Part shown: piece by piece, positions 9,451 to 20,803 of the stretch
Numbering within the stretch: position 1 is the stretch's first letter
Layout: every line of letters begins with the position of its first letter
NCBI GenBank assembly: GCA_963971225.1
Contig: OZ020269.1
Coordinates: 41,251,264-41,315,263, forward strand
Length of the DNA stretch: 64,000 nt
DNA from: Melieria omissa
Taxonomy: Eukaryota; Arthropoda; Insecta; Diptera; Ulidiidae
Direction of reading: 5' to 3'
Made by a program: the position numbers and the translations under genes
Notes under the pieces: model-generated
What the model saw: only the letters and a program-made list of their open reading frames with translations
Database searches by the model: none
What the model was told of the DNA's origin: nothing

Positions 9451-12400
9451 ATGTCACTTACTATACTCCAATGGAATATAAAGCTAAGGTCCCACGATTG
9501 CCGCAAATGCGCCGATCTGGTCGGGCAATGACTACGCAAAAATTGTCTATTGAGCACACAATTTTTTATTTGGATCACACGATTGGCCCAATTGCGACAA
9601 ATTTTGTCGGCTCAACCTAGCGAGCAGAAATCTTGCGCCGAACGATTTCATAGGTAGGTCACACGATTGCCCGAATCGAAACAAAAATTGAAATAAATTT
9701 TCAAAAAATTTCAAAGCACCGACAAAATTTGTCGGCCCCTATGGTTGGCGCTCGAGTTGCCGACAAAATTCGGCTCAATTTTTATTTTTTTGTCTGGCTT
9801 CAACTGTTCACACGATTGACGCTATTGTACCAATTTCGTTCGGCGCAACAGGAGGCAGATCGAGTATTTTTGACATTTGCGCCGAAAAAGAATCGAGTTC
9901 ACACGATTGGCATTAGGATTTTTTCAAAATGCGTAAAATTTCTACGCATTGCGGCAATCGTGGGACCTTACCTTAAAAGGGTACACAAACAACTACATCG
10001 ACTTACAACTACTCTTAAAATTACACATCCCGAAAATAGTGTCTCTCCAAGAAACACACATACAACACGACCAAAATTTACCTATACCTATCAACTACCA
10101 CTTATATACCTCTGGCCACACACGAAACGCGTTCGGCGGCTCCGCACTTCTTGTCCACAACTCTTTGCAACATAAACATACCGACTCAGCTGTAAATAAC
10201 TTTGACGTCACGAACGTTATCATCCAATCTAAGCTGAAATTCATAATCAGCTCCACTTACATTCCACCCAATACATCACCTACTTACAATGACCTAGAAA
10301 ACATAGTTCCACAATCCAGATTACCTGTACTAATTACGGGTGACTTTAATACCCATCACACTAGCTGGGGCGCCAAAAATAATAATAAAAAGGGTAAAAC
10401 GGTATCCAAATTCATAACACAATCCTCACTAACACTCCTAAACGACGGCTCGCCTACCCATTACTCCACCCACCACACATTCACACACATTGACCTATCA
10501 ATCGCATCCCCAATCATCGCCATACAAAGCCATTGGCTAACAAAGTCGCAGCTCTTCGGTAGTGACCATTTCCCAATATTAATCTCCCTCTTCCCCGACA
10601 ATAACACTGAAGTAATCCTAAACCGCCCCAAATTCAAGCTAACTAAAGCAAACTGGACCAAGTTTCACCTCTTAGCAAGCCAGTTTAGCAACAATAGACC
10701 GGTTAGTACAAATATCAACAAAGAAACCGCAAATATCCACAGGATCTTACTTCAAGCTGCCAATGAATCCATACCCCAAACATCAAGCAAAAGAAAATAT
10801 ACAGTCCCGTGGTGGAACGAAACTCTACAAGAACTAAAACAAGAAAAAAATCGCCAATGGAATAAATTAAAAAGAAATATCACGAACGATAATATTATTC
10901 AATACAAGAAAGCTCATGCAAAATTTAGGCGCAACCTAAAGCTAGCTAAAACAGAGTCTATTAGTCAATTTACTGCAAATATTAACCCTCACACACATCC
11001 AGGTAAAATATGGGCAACCATTCGCTCCTTCTGCGGACTAAAACCCAAATCGTCTATTCATTGTATTGATACGCAACTCCCAAACGGAAAAACAACTACA
11101 GAAAAAACGGAAATAGCGAATATATTTGGACAATCTTGGTCGAAAGAAGCACAAAATAATAATTTGTCTTCAACATTTCAACAATGCAAACACGATACCA
11201 TCAAACAGACATACACCCTAATACCCAACAAATCAGCTTCTTTTATCGAAGAAAAAATCAGCTACTTAGAGTTAGATATTGCACTAAATAGACTAAAAGG
11301 CAAAACACCCGGTCTTGACCGCATTTCCAACCAAATGATACAGCACTTACCAAAAACCATAAAAAACCGACTCCTTGATCTTTTCAACAATATATTCAAT
11401 CAATACTTACCGCAGATATACAAAAATAGTATGGTAATTCCTATATTAAAACCGGACGGCGATAAAACCTTAATAAAATCGTACCGACCTATTTCTCTCA
11501 ACCCATGCTGCTCAAAGTACTAGACAAGATCATTGCCAATAGACTATGGTGGTTTGTCACCACAGACAAACTTCTACATAGTCATCAGATGGGCTTCAGG
11601 AAGGGAAAATCAGTGTCTGATTTTCTAGTATATCTAGACTATCAGATCACTCAATCCCTCTCAGCGAAAAAACACCTCTCACTCGTCTCTCTAGACTTCT
11701 CCAAAGCCTTTGACAAAGTGGGAATGCACTCCATTCTGGACCAACTTAGACATTGGAATATTGGCCCAAAAATGTACCGATACATAAAAAATTATATGAC
11801 CAACAGAACTATCAAAATAAAAATTAATTCCCATTACTCTGAACAATATCCGCTACAGAATGGTATCCCACAGGGATCCCATTATCTGTTATTCTCTTTC
11901 TCATTGCGTACAATAAGCTTAGTAACATCATTTCCCTTCACAAGGAATTAAACTTCCTGGCATATGCCGACGACTTCATTATTATAAAAAAATGAACAAA
12001 ACAAAAAACACTCCACTAGACCTCAGCAGCCTACATAACGACATTGCCAACTGGTCCCAATATTCAGGGGCCCAACTATCACTACAAAAATGCAAACACA
12101 TCCACATATGTAAAAAACACAACTGCCAGGTCAACACCCTCTGCAACAACATCAACATAAGCTCAGTTGACAACTTAAAAATACTCGGACTTATATTTAA
12201 TAAAAGATACAAATGGAATAGTCACATCGACTACCTAGTATCTGCACTTAAAAAACGACTCGACATTATAAAATGCCTCGCAAGTACAAAATACAATTGC
12301 AACACAGTGTCGTTAATATCAGCAGTAAAAGCGTTGGTTATATCAAAAATCAATTACGGCATATACTTATATGCATACGCGCCAAAATCTACTACAAACA

Positions 12401-13634
12401 AGCTGAACTCAACCATCAATTCCAGCATACGTACCGCCCTTGGCGCTTTCAGAACAACCCCAATCATATCCCTAAACTCCGAGGCCGATATCCTACCGTT
12501 GAACACCAATAGAGATTTTATTACAGCTAAACTTATAAAATCTGTCATAATAAACGACCACTCCCCCCTTCCCACGCTCCTATCCAAAACTCCACAAAAA
12601 ATAATTAATAAATCACCATCCTGCCTAAACAGAATAACAAACTTAGCAAAACAATTCGATATTCCAATAAATTTTAAACCTTACAAAAACTCCAAAACAC
12701 CGCACTGGAAACGGGATCTCTCAACAATAAACACAAATCTAACCGCTCTTAAAAAACTCTACTCCTCCTCTAGTATTTAGAAAGCAATTTTATGCAACTA
12801 TCGAAAAACTCCCAAAATTCAAGTTCCTATACACGGACGGCTCCAAAATCAACGTCAAAGCTAGTTACAGCATAATTCTAAACAAAAAAATTATACAAAT
12901 AGCACACCTTCCTACCTACAGCTCAAATTTCTCTGCCGAACTTATAGCCATTCACGAAGCTATCAAATACGCAACAAAGCTACCAGGTAAATTCGCAATT
13001 TGCACTGACTCCCTCTCCTCTATCGACTCAATAAAAAACCTAAACAACCAAGACTTCTACCCCAACTCAATTCGTAGTTTTCTACTAGAGAAACCAAATA
13101 AGCTAAAACTAATTTGGGTCCCAAGTCACGTACAGATACCCGGCAACGAATGTGCCGACATAGCAGCCAAAAATGCCATAAACGCACCGCTGACAATTAC
13201 ACCCAACGTAGTCTTTTCGGATATAAAATGCTTTTTAAAATCTCACTTCCTCCAAAAACACCAAAACGATAATAACAATTCTTCATAATGGTACTCAAAC
13301 ATATCACAAAACTCCAAGACAATCAACGAATACCTCAAAATTAGTACAACTTCCCTGACTAAAAAAGGCCAAACAAAAATTATAAGACTAAGACTAGGAC
13401 ACAATAGACTCACACATAAACACTTAATTGACAAAAACCTGTCTAACATCTGTAGCTTTTGCAATAGACATAGAATCAATACCCAACACATCCTTGATAA
13501 ATGCACATTCTTCGACACTTACCGACGTTCACTTCCAAACACAATACCTTCAGACCTACTCAAAAACCCTTCAATTAATAACCTAATAACACTAATTCAT
13601 TATTTAAAGTTTTGCAATCTATATAATGAAATAT
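9451..13634 (+). pseudogene. LINE ORF2: AP endonuclease, RT, RNase H, CCHC
   Basis: Starts at ATG 9451 (MSLTILQWNIK, the endonuclease opening) and is cut after 10 codons by a MITE; the frame resumes at 9978 with GYTNNY. The endonuclease shows SLQETH, ITGDFNTHH and GSDHFPI (to about 10590). RT shows GLDRIS, YRPISL, LDFSKAFDKV, NGIPQGS and YADD near 11960. RNase H follows (YTDGSK, ELIAIHEA, TDSLSS, PGNECAD; 12825-13170) with its catalytic Asp/Glu set present. The C-terminus has CSFC...H...C (13450-13505). Frameshifts or stops near 11515, 11895, 11990 and 12775 inactivate it. RNase H behind RT separates the I clade from jockey. Confidence 0.8.
9483..9973. mobile_element. MITE inside LINE ORF2, with internal copies of its end motif
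   Basis: Inverted ends of about 25 bp contain AAGGTCCCACGATTGCCGCA (left) and the mirror at 9950-9971. It is flanked by TAAA at 9479-9482 and 9974-9977. Removing the element and one TAAA restores the LINE reading frame exactly, which fixes the boundaries. Inside are at least four further copies of CACACGATTG (near 9576, 9659, 9811 and 9900), echoing the CCCACGATTG of the ends. Length is 491 bp with no coding capacity. The superfamily is not clear. Confidence 0.75.
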
Positions 13635-13713
13635 GAACATATTATTCAACCCCAGCTTACTGCACACTTAACATCAATCACTCACACCACTTACACTTTT
13701 AAGCTCACCTAAA

Positions 13714-14931
13714 TCACTACATAGTATAAAGCAAAGTCGCTGTCGCTGTCTGTATGTATGCTTAAATCTTTAAAACTACGCAACGGTTTTTTAAGCGGTT
13801 TTTTTTAATGGATAGAGTGATTCAAGAGGAAGGTTTATATGTATAATACATGTTTGTACGGCAGGTGGGCGTGGCACCTCCCATACAACCTACATTTTAA
13901 ATATGGTATATCTTCGGAATTAAAAGTCGAACAGTATTGAAATTTAGTACAGTGTCATGGTGTAGGCGTGTCTTTTCATCGGTAAACTTTAATGGGCGTT
14001 GGACAAGGGGGAGTGGCACCGCTCATACAACTCAATTCTTTAATATGGAATAGCTCCGAAATTATAAGTTGCTCAGCATTGAAATTTGGTACAGTGTCAT
14101 GGCGTAAGTGTAACATTCCACCGGTAAAATTTAGTGGGCGTTGGATAAGGGGCGTGGCACTTTTTGAATCCAGGTGAAACTTTTGAACTATAGCATTCAC
14201 ATCAACGACACTCAGTATAAACTAAGGATTTGGTCGTGTCCTTCCGCAAGGGGAATAGGGTGTATTTTGGACAAGGAGGCGTGGCACCGCCCATACAACC
14301 CAAATTTTTGATGTGGAATATCTTCGGAATTATAAGTCGCTCAGCATTGAAATTTGGAACAGTGTATGGCGTAAACGTGTCGTTCTACAAATAAAATTTA
14401 ATGGGCGTTGGAAAGGGTCGTGGCACTTTTTAAATTCCGGTGTAGCTTTTGAACTATAGCATTCGCATCAATGACACTCGGTATAAACTTATTATTTAGT
14501 CGTGTCCTTCGGCAGGGGGAATAGGGTGAATTTTGGACAAGGGGGCGGGGCACCACTCATGCAACTCAAATTTTTAATATGGAATAATTTCGAAATTATA
14601 AGTCATACAACACTAAAATTTAGTACCCTGTCGTCTCATACATGAGTCATTCTAATGATAAGATTTGATGGGCGTCAGACAAGGGGCGTGGCGCATTGTT
14701 TGTGACCCAAATATTTTGCTGAACTTTAAGTGGCACAGCAATGAAACTAAGGACGAACCTACCATTTTCCCTTCCGACAGACGGGATGGTGCGGGTATTG
14801 AACAAGGGGGCTTGGCACCGCCCATATAACTTGAATCTATATATATATACAAGAAAGTGGCTGTATGTGAGTTACGGCATCACACTCAAACGGACCGTTT
14901 GGGCGAGACGAAGTTTGCCGGGTCAGCTAGT
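13714..14931 (+). mobile_element. Non-autonomous Helitron in the LINE 3' UTR
   Basis: Starts TCACTACATAGTATAAAG after an A and ends GGGTCAGCTAGT before a T, the A^T insertion preference and CTAGT ending of Helitrons. It has no inverted ends and no target duplication. LINE 3' UTR resumes at 14932 and continues to the TAAA tail. No Rep/helicase frame is present. The interior is mostly a tandem array of about 267-bp units. Confidence 0.75.
13860..14830 (+). repeat. ~267-bp tandem repeat array inside the Helitron
   Basis: The anchor GCGTGGCACCGCCCATACAA recurs with mutations near 13869, 14009, 14277, 14545 and 14811: a first spacing of about 140 bp, then about 268, 268 and 266 bp. Each unit also holds TATGGAATATCTTCGGAATT, a GAAATTTGGTACAGTGTCATGG-like stretch and GGGCGTTGGACAAGGGG. 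Related units occur in the second Helitron (20700-23640). Confidence 0.8.
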
Positions 14932-15133
14932 TAACTATATATTAATAGTATTAACATATTAAAATAATTGCACTACTACATATCCTACACCCATGTTAGC
15001 TTGAGGCCCTAGATGCCATAGCTTCTATTTTATATATATATTGTTCTATAATTTAGTTATAGTTTCAATATTCTTGTAAATAAATAAATAAATAAATGTT
15101 ATCAGTTATTCTTAAAAAACTTTATTTTATATA

Positions 15134-16613
15134 AGACATGGTACATTAAAAATTGCAAAAAGTAATTTAAAATTTTGTTCATGAAAAATTTAAACAAATC
15201 CTGTTTTGTTATTTTATTTGCACTTATAATATGAAAAAAAAGAAAAAATCACAATTGCAATTTTTTAAGACTTTTACGTTGGAATGATCGAACTTTGCGT
15301 TTAATGGCCCCCATCAGCTTTTGCACAGTTTTGCTAGGTATCATTTTGGTCGCCTGAAGGTAAATTTTTTTTAATCTTTGATTGTTCGAGGTGGTTTACA
15401 ATATTTTTGCAGTTTTGTCTCCGAAATTGCACAATAGCGCTCAATCGGCCGGAGCTCTGGATAATTCGGCGGGTTGATATCCTTTGCAACTAAATTGATT
15501 CTTTTTCTTTAAAACCAATCAGTGAAAGTAGTGGCACGTTGCTAAGTTGCTCAATGGCAATTTTTTGCTGTTTGTATTCTCTCTTTGGTGCCGAATATTT
15601 TGTATAAGACTTCACACTGTATCTTTCTCTTATTCTTAAAATGTTTACGTGGATGGTATTGAATTGTTTCGCTAACTCTAAGAGCGACAAATCTGGCTTG
15701 CGTTTACGCGTATCTACCACCTTCTTTCCCAATGTTTTTGTTTCGTACAGGGACGATCTCCTGTGCGATTGACTTGTGCGCACAGGGACGATCGTCTCTG
15801 GCCGAAGTAGTCAGTCGTGCAGTGAGCGTGAAGCGGACGAGACGTCCACTTTTGGTGCAAGTTTTTAATCGGTGCGAGATGTGCGTGTGCATGTAGTACG
15901 GAAAATAAATTGGGTTTTTTGAGCTGATGGCTTTTTCCCAACGAGTGCGCGTTTTATTTAAATCGGGTTGCCAATCGAAGATGGTGGGAACAGTTTTATT
16001 TCTTCTCGAACTAATTTTGGCACTTCCTGCTTTTCTAGACATATCCACGTTTTCAATAAATCGAAGAATTGTTCTTCGTACGGTCGCGTAGCTTTCATTC
16101 GCATTTCTTTGCAATCATTTTGTATGTCCCGTTTCTATTATTTAAGTGAACGTGCAAAATTCGTGTCGGCACTTGTTCTTGTTGCGACGGAATACTGAAA
16201 ACTAATTAAGCTAGAAAATAAATTTTTTCAAAACACAAAATTTATGAAACAGTGAAGTGGATCCCGTTACAACGGTAACTTTTCAAATTATGTCGCTCGT
16301 CCAGTGACGTGGCAAACTTTTGCAATTTTTAATGTAATAATAAATAATAATAATTGATTGGCACGACAGCCCGCTTACGCGAGACTAAGGCCTAGCTTCC
16401 CGCAACCACCCGTGTTGTGCGTGTGAATTTTTACTCTCAGAGGTTTGCCATTTCCAGCTGAGAGGACAGCCACCGAAAGAGAAAACGAGTTTCCCGTTAT
16501 TTTTTTAGGTGTTACTACATGCAGAATTCGATCTTGCGTCGCTCTGCATGCGACTCGTTGGACCGCGCACTAACCAACTGAGCCACGGCGGCAATTTTTA
16601 ATGTACCATGTCT
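15134..16613 (-). mobile_element. Tc1/mariner-like element A (decayed)
   Basis: Inverted ends AGACATGGTACATTAAAAAT (15134 on; mirror 16593-16613) are flanked by TA at 15132-15133 and 16614-16615. Minus-strand remnants include LLELAKQFNTIHVNILRIRERYS (HTH region, near 15610-15690) and, in another frame near 15440-15490, NPPNYPELRPIERY, the region of the third catalytic residue. Several frameshifts. A 254-bp SINE is inserted near its 5' end, leaving about 1.2 kb of transposon. Confidence 0.75.
16337..16590 (-). mobile_element. tRNA-derived SINE, copy 1
   Basis: On the minus strand it starts GCCGCCGTGGCTCAGTTGG, a pol III A box (TGGCTCAGTTGG), followed about 40 bp later by a weak B box (GATCGAATTC). 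The body contains GGCTGTCCTCTCAGC and GGCAAACCTCTGAGAGTAA, also found at 44885-44930. It ends in an ATTATTATTATTT tail. It is flanked by a 15-bp direct repeat GCAATTTTTAATGTA (16322-16336 and 16591-16605). Confidence 0.8.
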
Positions 16614-16634
16614 TAATTCATATTTTTCCGGCAT

Positions 16635-18938
16635 CTAGGAATACCGTGACGTCATGTTGCGTGTACGCAACGCTGGCGCATCGCTCGACATATAGAATTG
16701 TTCAGGACGAATGTGACAGAAATAAAGATTTGTGTCATCAATATATTTTATTGCATTAGAAGTAATTAAGAAACATATAATAGCAATCGAATTTCGCAAA
16801 ACTAAGTGAAACAAGAGAAAACAAAATGAATTATAGGATTTCAAGTCATGATGAACATCAAAACAATTCACGTGCATCACATTGCATTTTTTGCATTGAT
16901 AAATCGTTTGCGAGTGGCAGTGGGCACACCTCAAGCGTAATTTTTGCGGGTTTTCGCAGATAACGTGTTCTCGGATGTTGATTCGTGGAAGTTTTCGTGG
17001 TCTTCCTTGCTCTTCAGCGTCTGAATCCGATTCCACATCTTCTGCTTCCGCTGGCTGCTTTTCAACGAACGTCAAGAGAGCTCGCGTCACTTCCGATTTG
17101 AATTCGATTTGGCTGAGAGATTTGGATTTCTTCTTCTTAGCGATGAGACAGTAAATCTTCCATGCATTGACTGAGGCAGTGTTGAGACAGCTCGTGAACA
17201 GTGGCCACCACCACTTTTTTCCCCGTAAGGCAATTCGGTAGTTGGAGACAGCATTGTCGTGCAAATCTACTCCTCCCATATGTTTGTTGTATTCGCATAT
17301 CATTCGAGGTTGAGGGATGTTGTTTTTTTTTTTCATCTCGCGAATATCTGGAAGCTTTTTGTGTTGGCTCAGCTCCGATGAAGTTGGAAGCGACTGTCAC
17401 TTCAGAATTGTCCTGCCAGCGGCAGACAGATATCTTGTTGGTGTTTTCGAAACACGTATCGTACGAATGTTTCTTCAATTTTTTCCCTGTTAGTAGTACA
17501 TTGTTCGCTCCTCTCAACCGGTTTGATCTCACAGTGCCGATTGCCCGAATCTTCCTCTCATTCAGCAAGCAGAATAAATAATATGACGTAAAAAAGTTGT
17601 CGAAGTAAAACGCATGAATCTCCGGATCTTTGATGGATTCAATCATAGAGGGTATCATCGACGCACCGAGTCCCACGTTTTTATCGTATGAACTCCCTTT
17701 ACCAGCGTACGGAATGGCATGGAAAAGAAATCCCGAATCAGAACAGAGGCACCACAATTTGAAGCCGAAGCGAATTGGTTTCCCTCTTATGAACATTTTG
17801 CAGTTGTGACGCCCGAAATACGGAATCATCTGTTCATCAATCGATAAATGCGTAGCGAAAATCCCAACTTGCTTGTATTTATTGTTCAATAGATCCATCA
17901 GGGGGTCGAACTTTAGCAAATCTGTCTGACTTGTCTATGCTATTGTTGTCCATCAGATGCAATATCGATTTTAGTGTCCGAAAAGAGTGTCGAGTCATTG
18001 TTTGTTTCACGATAGGCAGCCCAAGACCCGGCTCAACCGACCAATAGTGCTCGATCTGAGGAAGTGTGTGGTATCCAGAAAGAAAACGAATGCCGATAAA
18101 GCGAAAAATTTGTTGTCGATTAGTAGCAAAGGTGATATTTTTTTGTTGAGCGTAGATGTTTGAGTTAGAAACGATCATGTCGATGATTTCGTCGTCCAAG
18201 AACATCCGAAACAGTTCCAATGGAGTTTTGTCAGCTAAAAAGAAGAAGATTAGAAATGAAGTATCTCTTTACGATGGCAAAGTTTTCAGCGAATTTCAAT
18301 TTGAATTCGGTAATGCCATCCACATCAATACTGAATTTCGATATTCACGAGAAAAAATCATCAATCTTGAAATAATTAAAAATAGAAAATACACAAACAG
18401 TTCCGGTTTCGTTCCCCCGTGTAACCAGATTTTTTCTCAGTATTATTGAAATTCAATATTACTTTGGATGGCATTACCGAATAAAAATTGAAATTCCAAA
18501 AAATATACGAAATTTGTGAAATTCCGAAATTACTAAAGCACTTACCATGATCACGAACAATCTTTTCTTCTAGAGGAGTGACAGCTTTTTCGTTAATCTC
18601 CAAGAATTTAAATGAATAACGTTTGAGTTTTTTCCAAGTTGGTTCGCCGAATTGGGCTTCTGCCGTGTACACGCATAGAAAGAAAAGTCTTGTTCAGTCG
18701 AATCACAATGTACCTCAATCTCACCAGCGACTTCGAGAGTGGGATCGATGTCGTCAAAGATATTCTCATCATCGATTTGCTCTTCATCGCTCAATGCATC
18801 AACAGTTGACGGAGGGATGTAAATAATTCTCGTGTTCTCGTTTAAAGTGATCCTTTCTTCTCCACTTTCACTGCACTGATCTATGATGCGCGTCAATTCT
18901 CTCTGACTACGCAAAGATGTCCTTCTCATTTTGCACAC
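16635..18938 (-). pseudogene. piggyBac-like transposase, one intron, three frameshifts
   Basis: ATG at 18938. An acidic N-terminal region (DDENIFDDIDPTLE) is followed by a frameshift near 18660. An intron at 18235-18545 has GTAAG and TTTTTAG borders. The DDE core then shows SIDEQMIPYFGRH (first Asp near 17837), FYFDNFFTS (second, near 17612) and HMGGVDLHD (third, near 17266). All three catalytic Asp are retained. The C-terminal cysteine-rich domain reads CAHCHSQ, CKKCNV, HVNCF, HH. Further frameshifts lie near 17910 and 17330, the latter in an A/T run. The enzyme would excise and insert at TTAA. About 600 aa is the normal family length, so only indels disable it. Confidence 0.85.
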
Positions 18939-20009
18939 GTAGGAATACTATGACTTATAAAATGTATAATCGACTTCAGCGCGCTATTTATACTTTTCCA
19001 GCATCTAGCTGTGTTTGAGAACGCAAGAGCGCTGAAGCCACCTGGTGGAGGAAGTCGAACCTCACAGTGGTAAACAACCATAAACGATATCGAACAAGAC
19101 CGAACACGACGAATAACAGGACCGAATACGACGAATAAAAATTACCTATAAAAAATGCACCACAGAAACACGACGGAAAATCGAATTCATTTGTCGAACA
19201 ACGCGCCAACGTTACGTACACGCAACGCAGATTCGAGACTTATCTAGAACACGCATAATGACACCCAGATAATTCACAAACCAATTATAATTTTTCCTTG
19301 CCTTTATGTGAACGTATTTTCATGTCGACCAAAAAAAGAATTAACGTTTGAAAATTTTTAGTGTGAGATTCAAAATTTGTCTGAAAAACATGTGTCTACA
19401 TATACAAGTGTGTGTGTCAGAGTATGTTTTGTAGGTGGTTGAGATATGGAGGAGAAGAAAGCCTAAGGATATACCTTCCGAACAAAAAAAAATTTATCGC
19501 AATACCTCACACACTCACACTGCACATACGAATTTTTTAAATAGTAACGTTGCGTATACGCAACAGAGGAAGGAAATGGGTTAAATCTGGCAAAGGTACT
19601 ACAGCGCTGAAATTGAGCTTTTCACATATTTTAAAGACTTCTGTAAAAATTTGGGCGAAATCGGACAACTGTTACGCCTACCTTTCGTAGAAATAAAAAA
19701 CTAAAAATCTTTTAATATGCGAATGCTTCCATCTATATCTATACTATTATACTATATAAAAGCAAGTGTGACATTTTTTGAGCCACAATCAGGCAAAAAC
19801 CACTGAACCGATTTAGATGAAATAAGCAACAAACATTTTTTAATCTGTGGAAATGGTACATAGGCTATATGAGATTGACCACGCCCCCTTATTACGCCCA
19901 CTATGGTAACAAAACTCATCCATGATATGCTTTTGTAAGGCAATATGGGTATCAGACGATTCAGCGTTACATTATGGAAAACATAGGCTATAATATAATC
20001 GGCCACGCC

Positions 20010-20640
20010 CACTTTCCGTGCAGAGGATATATAAGATTGACCACGCCCACCTGATATGCCTTTTCGCGACGCCCACTATAATAACAAATCAGCCATGGTA
20101 TATTTATAGTAGCAATATGAGTATCAGACGATTCACCGTGTCATTGCGGCAAACATAGGCTATAATATAATTGGCCACGCCCACTTTCCGTGCTCACTAA
20201 ACTAACAAAACGAAGCTACGGTACATGTCTGTAAATCAGTATTAATATCAAGTGATTCCGTGTTTCATCGATGCTAACATAGGATATATAAGATTGACCG
20301 CGCCCACCCGATATGCCTTTTCGCCACGCCCACTATAATAACAAATCAGCCATGGTATATTTGTCATAGTAATATGGGTAGCAGACGATTCAGCGTGTCA
20401 TTGCGGCAAACATAAGCTATAATATAATCGGCCACGCCCACATTCCGTGCCCATTTTCCGCGCCAACTAAACTAACAAAACGAAGCTTCGCTACATGTCA
20501 GCAAATCAGTATTAATACCAAATGATTTCGAGTTTTGTTGATGTTAACATAGGATATATAAGATTGACCACGCCCACGTAATACGTCTTCTAGCCATGAT
20601 CACTATAATAACAAATCAGCCATGATATATATGTCACAGC
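20010..20640 (+). repeat. ~260-bp tandem repeats in Helitron 2 (5' family)
   Basis: The phrase GGATATATAAGATTGACC(A/G)CGCCCAC recurs near 20024, 20281 and 20551. It is followed each time by CACTATAATAACAAATCAGCCATG. Units are about 257-270 bp and differ from the 3' family (CGCCCATACAA type) seen at 20700 and beyond 22930. Confidence 0.75.
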
Positions 20641-20803
20641 AATATGGGTGTCAAACGATTTAGCGATTCGATAGGGGGAATGGGGTGGGTTTTTGATAAG
20701 GGGGCGTACCACCGCCCATACAACATAAATTTTCAATATGGAATATCTTCGGAATGAGAAATCATGCAGCATTAAAATTTGGTGCGGGGCCACCGTTTGA
20801 TGT

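Larger units (their letters stand above)
7886..15095 (+). mobile_element. I-clade LINE, full-length with 12-bp target duplication
   Basis: Flanked by ATGTTATCAGTT at 7874-7885 and 15096-15107, a 12-bp target-site duplication. The body starts CAGTTCGACC, like the CAGT start of the I factor, and ends in a TAAATAAATAAA tail. It has ORF1 with zinc knuckles and ORF2 with endonuclease, RT, RNase H and a C-terminal CCHC. A MITE (9483-9973) and a Helitron (13714-14931) are nested in it, so the LINE itself is about 5.5 kb. Frameshifts in both ORFs make it inactive. Confidence 0.85.
7816..19584 (-). mobile_element. piggyBac-like element A, split by a LINE and a mariner
   Basis: Left end TTAACCCATTTTC (TTAA 7816-7819) and right end GGAAATGGGTTAA (TTAA 19581-19584) form matching inverted ends. 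Inside each is a palindrome: TTCGC/GCGAA on the left and the perfect 16-mer GTTGCGTATACGCAAC at 19547-19562 on the right. The transposase lies at 16635-18938 on the minus strand. Subtracting the LINE with its target duplication and the mariner leaves about 3.1 kb, a normal piggyBac size. Pairing these two ends across 11.7 kb is an inference from end similarity and the insertion logic. Confidence 0.5.

Noticed and set aside
13868..14830. Possible CRISPR-like array in evenly spaced repeats
   Set aside because: Units are about 267 bp, degenerate and without short unique spacers; this is a satellite-like array in a eukaryotic Helitron.
18156..18449. 97-aa plus-strand frame over the piggyBac intron
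   Set aside because: It is antisense to the transposase exon and intron with good splice borders on the minus strand.
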